This document shows positions 12,324-15,217 of a DNA stretch of 15,217 bases, piece by piece; position 1 is the first letter of the stretch; each line of letters opens with the position of its first letter. Origin of the DNA: CAZPAV01 sp964584755 (GTDB lineage: Bacteria; Actinomycetota; Acidimicrobiia; Spongiisociales; UBA5794); assembly GCA_964584755.1 (NCBI GenBank), contig CAZPAV010000058.1, positions 1-15,217 of the forward strand, written 5' to 3'. Position numbers and translations under genes: made by a program. The notes beneath the pieces were generated by a model. That model made no database searches and was not told the origin of the DNA. It worked only from the letters and a program-made list of their open reading frames with translations.

Positions 12324-13388
12324 TCACTCCTCCAGGTCCGGCACCACCCCGATCTGACCCAGACGGTCCAGGTAGTTGCGAATCTGCTTCGCCCGGGCCG
12401 GGCCCACGCCCTCCACCTCGCCGAGCTCGGCGACCGTCGCCCGCCGGAGTCGCCGAAAGTCGCCGAAACGTCGGATGATCGCCTGTCGCACCGCCGCCGG
12501 CACGCGTGGCACGCCGGCGAGGGCGCGGGCACCTCGGGGCCGCACCTCCTTGTCGAGCGGGACGAGACCCAGGGCGGCGGCCACCCGCGTCGTGTGGTAG
12601 AGGTCCTCGTCGTCGAGCGCGTCCAACTTGCGGAAGACGCTCGAGCCCGGGCGTGGCTTCCGCGGCTGGTAGTCGATGTTCACCAACTCGGCGAGCTCGG
12701 CGACGCCGTCGACGAGATCGGCGGCCTGGATCCGGATGAGGGGCGCCTCCTCGCCGAGCTCGACCGCGATCGTCTCGAGCTCACCGCTGAGACGGAGGAT
12801 GAGCGCGGCCCGCTGGATGACGACGACGACGTCGCGGATCACGACCACGTCGTCCACCTCGTACCGGGTGAGACGCGCCACCGTGTCGTCGAGCTGTCGA
12901 CGGAGTCGCTCCAGGGAGCCGAGCTGCTGGTTGGCCTCGGCGAACAGCGCCGTCGGACTCCGCAGCTCGAAACGTCCCTGCGCGGTGAACACCACCCCGA
13001 CGCTCCGGCCCTCCTCACTGACGGCGAGCACCGGCCGGTCCGTCTGGACGGCGAGGCGCTCCGCGGTGCGGAACCGCGTCCCCGTCTCGTCGGTGGGGAG
13101 CCGAGGGTCGGGGATGAAGTGGACGTTGGCTCGCAGGATCGCCCCCTCGGCGTCGTCGACGACGATCCCGCCGTCCATCTTGGCGAGCTCGGCCACCCGT
13201 TGGGCGGTCAACGCCGCGCCGACGAGCTCGAACCCCCCCGAGCACACCTCGTCGACCCGGTCGCCGGCACCGACGACGACGAGGGCTCCGGTCCCCTGAC
13301 GGATGATCAGCTCCGCCGCGTCGCGCAGAACCGTCCCGGGCGCGAAACGACGGAGGACGTCGAGCGGGGCCTCGATCTTCGGTGCCAT
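12324..13388 (-). CDS. disA: DNA integrity scanning diadenylate cyclase DisA
   Basis: A 354-residue protein that makes c-di-AMP from two ATP as an octamer and scans DNA for branched structures. Residues 1-150 are the DAC (diadenylate cyclase) domain: TGALVVVGAGDRVDEVCSGG, then KMDGGIVV (70-77) and the GTRFRTAERLA segment (103-113). A helical linker follows, and a C-terminal helix-hairpin-helix DNA-binding domain ends the protein (VAELGEVEGVGPARAKQIRNYL, about 319-340). The length and domain order are those of a complete DisA. The family's DGA motif reads Asp72-Gly-Gly, and its RHR motif reads Arg105-Phe-Arg107, so catalytic activity may be altered. The ATG at 13388 has TAGCCT 9 bases upstream. 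It lies 44 bases after radA, and the radA-disA pair is widely conserved. Confidence 0.95.
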   Translation of the reverse strand: MAPKIEAPLDVLRRFAPGTVLRDAAELIIRQGTGALVVVGAGDRVDEVCSGGFELVGAALTAQRVAELAKMDGGIVVDDAEGAILRANVHFIPDPRLPTDETGTRFRTAERLAVQTDRPVLAVSEEGRSVGVVFTAQGRFELRSPTALFAEANQQLGSLERLRRQLDDTVARLTRYEVDDVVVIRDVVVVIQRAALILRLSGELETIAVELGEEAPLIRIQAADLVDGVAELAELVNIDYQPRKPRPGSSVFRKLDALDDEDLYHTTRVAAALGLVPLDKEVRPRGARALAGVPRVPAAVRQAIIRRFGDFRRLRRATVAELGEVEGVGPARAKQIRNYLDRLGQIGVVPDLEE

Positions 13389-13397
13389 CGCCGCCCG

Positions 13398-13403
13398 AGG
13401 CTA
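13398..13403 (-). promoter_or_regulatory. Possible leaderless -10 element (TAGCCT) for disA
   Basis: TAGCCT on the minus strand is followed by 9 bases and the disA ATG. It lies in the 44-base radA-disA gap and would let disA be expressed apart from radA. The spacing is slightly long and the bases before the ATG (GGGCGGCG) could also act as a poor ribosome binding site. Confidence 0.3.
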
Positions 13404-13432
13404 CTAGGGCACATGGTGCCTCCGCCGACATC

Positions 13433-14755
13433 TCACGCCCGCGCCCCGACCCCGGCGCTCGCAACCCTCCCGGCCTCCACGGCCGAGAGGGCGTCCACGA
13501 GCCGGCGCGGTCCCGAGCCGGCGGCGATCGTCCGGAGGCGGAACCGGGCCGCCTCCGCCCGCCTCCGCTCTCCGCCGGCGACCGCCCGCAACTCGCCGGT
13601 GAGCCCGACCTCGCCCCAGGCGGCGACCGCCCCGAGCGGACGGCCCGTGACCGACGAGGCCACGGCGAGCGCCAGGGGGAGATCCGCCGCGGGTTCCGCG
13701 ATCCGCAGCCCTCCCACCACGCTCGCGTACACGTCGTGGCGTCCGAGGGAGAGACCCGCATGCCGTTCGAGGACGGCGAGCACCTGATGGAGACGAGCCG
13801 TGGGGATCCCCTTGGCGCTCCGTCGCGGCTGGGGTCCACTGCCGGCGACGACGAGGGCCTGGACCTCGACGAGGAGCGAGCGCCGCCCGTCGACGGTGGG
13901 GAAGAGCACCGTCCCGGGGACGTCCGGGTCCCGTCCCCCCACGAACACCTCGCTGGGGTCGCCGACGGGGAGCAGACCCCGCGCGTCCATGGTGAACACC
14001 CCCACCTCGTTCACCGACCCGAACCGGTTCTTCATGGCCCGCAGAAAGCGCAGCCCCGCGCCGTCGTCCCCCTCCAGGGAGAGGACGACGTCGACCATGT
14101 GCTCGAGCGTCTTGGGACCGGCGAACGCGCCGTCCTTCGTGACGTGGCCGACGAGGACCACGACCGTCCCGCTGCGCTTGGCGAGCCGGACGAGTCGGGC
14201 CGCGGCCTCCCGCACCTGCGCGACGCCGCCCGGGGCGCCCGCCGTGTCCGGGTCGACCACCGTCTGGATGGAGTCGACGACGAGCAGGGCCGGTCGCCTC
14301 CCCCGGGCGACCTCGAGAATCGCCGGGAGCGCCTGCTCACAGACGAGGGCGACCCCCGCGCCGGCCACCTCGATGCGTCGGGCGCGCAGCCGGACCTGGT
14401 CGGCGGACTCCTCGGCCGAGACGAGGAGGACCGGACCGGCTCCTCCGGCGACGGCGGCCGCCACCTCGAGGAGGAGGGTCGACTTGCCGATACCCGGCTC
14501 GCCTCCGAGGAGGACGACGGATCCGGGAACGAAGCCTCCGCCGAGGACCCGGTCCACCTCCTCCACGCCGCTGGCGAGCCGGCGCGCCGGATCCGGTCCA
14601 CCTCGCGGCGCCGTGGCGAGCTCCCCCACCTCCACCGCCGCCAGCGCCGCATCGACCTCCTCCAGGGCCGTGTCGGCCCGACAGCGGGGGCAGAACCCCA
14701 TCCAGCGGGAGCTGCGATGGCCACAGGCCCCACACACGAAACGACCGGACTCCAT
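13433..14755 (-). CDS. radA: DNA repair / recombination ATPase RadA
   Basis: A 440-residue protein (also called Sms) that drives branch migration of recombination intermediates with RecA. It starts with a four-cysteine zinc finger (Cys8, Cys11, Cys22, Cys25; CGACGHRSSRWMGFCPRC). The RecA-like core has Walker A GEPGIGKS (85-92), Walker B ALLVVDS (Asp161) and the RadA-specific KNRFG motif at 242-246. A C-terminal Lon-protease-like domain follows (GLSLGRHDVYASVVGG, EPAADLPLALAVASS, AAWGEVGLTGELR) without protease activity, as usual for the family. The ATG at 14755 is chosen from the zinc finger position and an AAGGAGG ribosome binding site just upstream. It is followed by disA, whose product is inhibited by RadA in Bacillus. 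Confidence 0.96.
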   Translation of the reverse strand: MESGRFVCGACGHRSSRWMGFCPRCRADTALEEVDAALAAVEVGELATAPRGGPDPARRLASGVEEVDRVLGGGFVPGSVVLLGGEPGIGKSTLLLEVAAAVAGGAGPVLLVSAEESADQVRLRARRIEVAGAGVALVCEQALPAILEVARGRRPALLVVDSIQTVVDPDTAGAPGGVAQVREAAARLVRLAKRSGTVVVLVGHVTKDGAFAGPKTLEHMVDVVLSLEGDDGAGLRFLRAMKNRFGSVNEVGVFTMDARGLLPVGDPSEVFVGGRDPDVPGTVLFPTVDGRRSLLVEVQALVVAGSGPQPRRSAKGIPTARLHQVLAVLERHAGLSLGRHDVYASVVGGLRIAEPAADLPLALAVASSVTGRPLGAVAAWGEVGLTGELRAVAGGERRRAEAARFRLRTIAAGSGPRRLVDALSAVEAGRVASAGVGARA

Positions 14756-14778
14756 GTGCCTCCTTCGACGGCGGAGGC

Positions 14779-14784
14779 ACCGTA
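14779..14784 (-). promoter_or_regulatory. Candidate -10 element (TACGGT) for radA
   Basis: TACGGT on the minus strand lies 23 bases before the radA ATG, and an AAGGAGG ribosome binding site (14759-14765) lies between them. A GGAAC sequence, the typical ECF-sigma -35 core, occurs further upstream near 14803-14807, but its distance to a good ECF -10 is not right, so I do not claim ECF control. Confidence 0.3.
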
Positions 14785-14823
14785 CCGGCGGGGTACGACA
14801 GGTTCCGGACCGGCGCCGATCCC

Positions 14824-14949
14824 TCAGTCGCGACGGGATCGCACCACGACCCAGACGACGAGGACGGCGACGAGGAGGAGGAAGGCCGCGCCGGCGAGGT
14901 TCCCCGCCGTCCACGGCTCGGCGCGATGCACTGTCGACAACGGCAGCAT
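14824..14949 (-). CDS. Small 41-residue single-span membrane protein
   Basis: A short open frame encoding MLPLSTVHRAEPWTAG, then a hydrophobic segment at about residues 18-36 (LAGAAFLLLVAVLVVWVVV) and a basic end RSRRD. The pattern predicts a single membrane helix with the C-terminus in the cytoplasm. I do not recognise a family. The ATG is supported by TATTGT 6 bases upstream, which fits a leaderless transcript. It precedes radA by 68 bases on the same strand and shares its promoter region with the divergent gene at 15004. As with any very short frame, it could be chance, but the promoter spacing and clean transmembrane pattern argue for a real gene. Confidence 0.5.
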   Translation of the reverse strand: MLPLSTVHRAEPWTAGNLAGAAFLLLVAVLVVWVVVRSRRD

Positions 14950-14960
14950 CGTGGCACAAT
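14934..14960 (+). promoter_or_regulatory. Candidate promoter for the gene starting at 15004
   Basis: TCGACA (14934-14939) differs from the -35 consensus at one base, and CACAAT (14955-14960) matches four of six -10 positions, with a 15-base spacer. The -10 overlaps the minus-strand TATTGT element of the divergent small gene, so the two promoters are face to face and may compete. Confidence 0.35.
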
Positions 14961-14961
14961 A
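14956..14961 (-). promoter_or_regulatory. Leaderless -10 element (TATTGT) for the 41-residue membrane protein
   Basis: On the minus strand TATTGT is followed by 6 bases (GCCACG) and the ATG at 14949. There is no ribosome binding site. It overlaps the plus-strand -10 candidate at 14955-14960. Confidence 0.5.
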
Positions 14962-15003
14962 CCCCGAGACGGGCCCCGATCCGTCCCCCGAACCCGGCAG
15001 GCC

Positions 15004-15217
15004 ATGGCACAGGACACCCCCGACGACCAGTTCGACGACCTCTTCGAGCCGTTCGAGCTCGACGAGCTCCCGCCACCCGAGGACCCGCCGCCACGTGCGG
15101 CCCGGGCCCCGCGACCGGACACCGCCACCGTGGAGCAGCCGGCCGCCACCCCCCCCCCCCCCCCCCGCCGACCCGCCAACCCCGCCCACCCCCCCACCGC
15201 CACTGCCATCCACCACC
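15004..15217 (+). CDS. 5' end of an acidic, proline-rich protein (runs off the window)
   Basis: The first 71 codons of a gene that continues past the window edge. Residues 1-27 are strongly acidic with repeated D/E-F/L pairs (DDQFDDLFEPFELDELPPPE), followed by Pro/Arg/Ala-rich sequence. I recognise no family; the start looks like a disordered cytoplasmic leader that might precede a membrane or envelope domain. A promoter candidate and a weak GGCAGG ribosome binding site lie upstream. An 18-C homopolymer (15149-15166) and very C-rich sequence after it make the frame beyond about residue 48 unreliable. The gene diverges from the 41-residue membrane protein. Confidence 0.5.
   Translation, partial: MAQDTPDDQFDDLFEPFELDELPPPEDPPPRAARAPRPDTATVEQPAATPPPPPRRPANPAHPPTATAIHH
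15149..15166. repeat. 18-base C homopolymer
   Basis: Eighteen consecutive C residues inside the last open frame, close to the window end and followed by further C-rich sequence. Such a run is often miscounted by sequencing, so frame and length here are uncertain. Confidence 0.9.

Noticed and set aside
11178..13787. An 869-codon plus-strand frame spanning the N gap.
   Set aside because: It reads through 100 unknown bases and is antisense to carD and disA, both firmly identified.

Overview
The window is about 15.2 kb of very GC-rich DNA, roughly 70% GC by eye. It contains a recognisable actinobacterial chromosomal block: rlmB, cysS, ispF, ispD, a PIN/TRAM gene, carD, disA and radA, all on the minus strand. 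The same neighbours lie together in Mycobacterium tuberculosis (Rv3579c to Rv3586). DUF3263, an LppM-type lipoprotein and frequent leaderless promoters also point to Actinomycetota. A deep lineage such as Acidimicrobiia is a guess. The DNA is housekeeping chromosome. I see no phage, transposon, CRISPR or plasmid feature.

Layout. Bases 114-2573 (+) hold a compact overlapping set: an ECF-type sigma factor, a TadE-like pseudopilin and a TadG-like protein. Bases 2643-3077 (+) encode an unrecognised membrane-anchored protein made of seven gapless 15-residue repeats. Bases 3105-3863 (-) encode a protein with a degenerate receiver-like domain, divergent from an LppM-type lipoprotein at 3943-4767 (+). 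Bases 4771-5718 (-) encode a CvpA-like membrane protein fused to a CAP domain that has lost its histidines. Then come a DUF3263 gene (5788-6039), tRNA-Thr(UGU) (6106-6179), rlmB and cysS, all on the minus strand. A glycerophosphodiester phosphodiesterase gene (8341-9060, +) sits inside the conserved block. After it come ispF, ispD, PIN/TRAM, carD, disA and radA on the minus strand. The right end holds a 41-residue membrane peptide (-) and the 5' end of an acidic, proline-rich gene (+) that runs off the window through an 18-C homopolymer.

How the genes fit together. IspD and IspF catalyse two steps of the non-mevalonate isoprenoid pathway and are translationally coupled to each other and to the PIN/TRAM gene by 4-base GTGA overlaps. 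CarD tunes rRNA and housekeeping promoter opening. DisA makes c-di-AMP while scanning DNA, and RadA processes recombination intermediates and is a known partner of DisA. CysS and RlmB serve translation.

Two points matter most to a user of this annotation. First, carD looks broken by a 100-N gap, but the 55 bases on either side of the gap are identical, and collapsing them restores one 266-codon reading frame with a histone-H1-like tail. The gap is therefore probably an assembly artefact. Second, several genes begin 5-10 bases after a TANNNT hexamer with no ribosome binding site, which indicates leaderless transcripts. The most unusual proteins are the 15-residue-repeat protein, the CvpA-CAP fusion, the H1-tailed CarD, and a DisA carrying DGG and RFR where the family has DGA and RHR.
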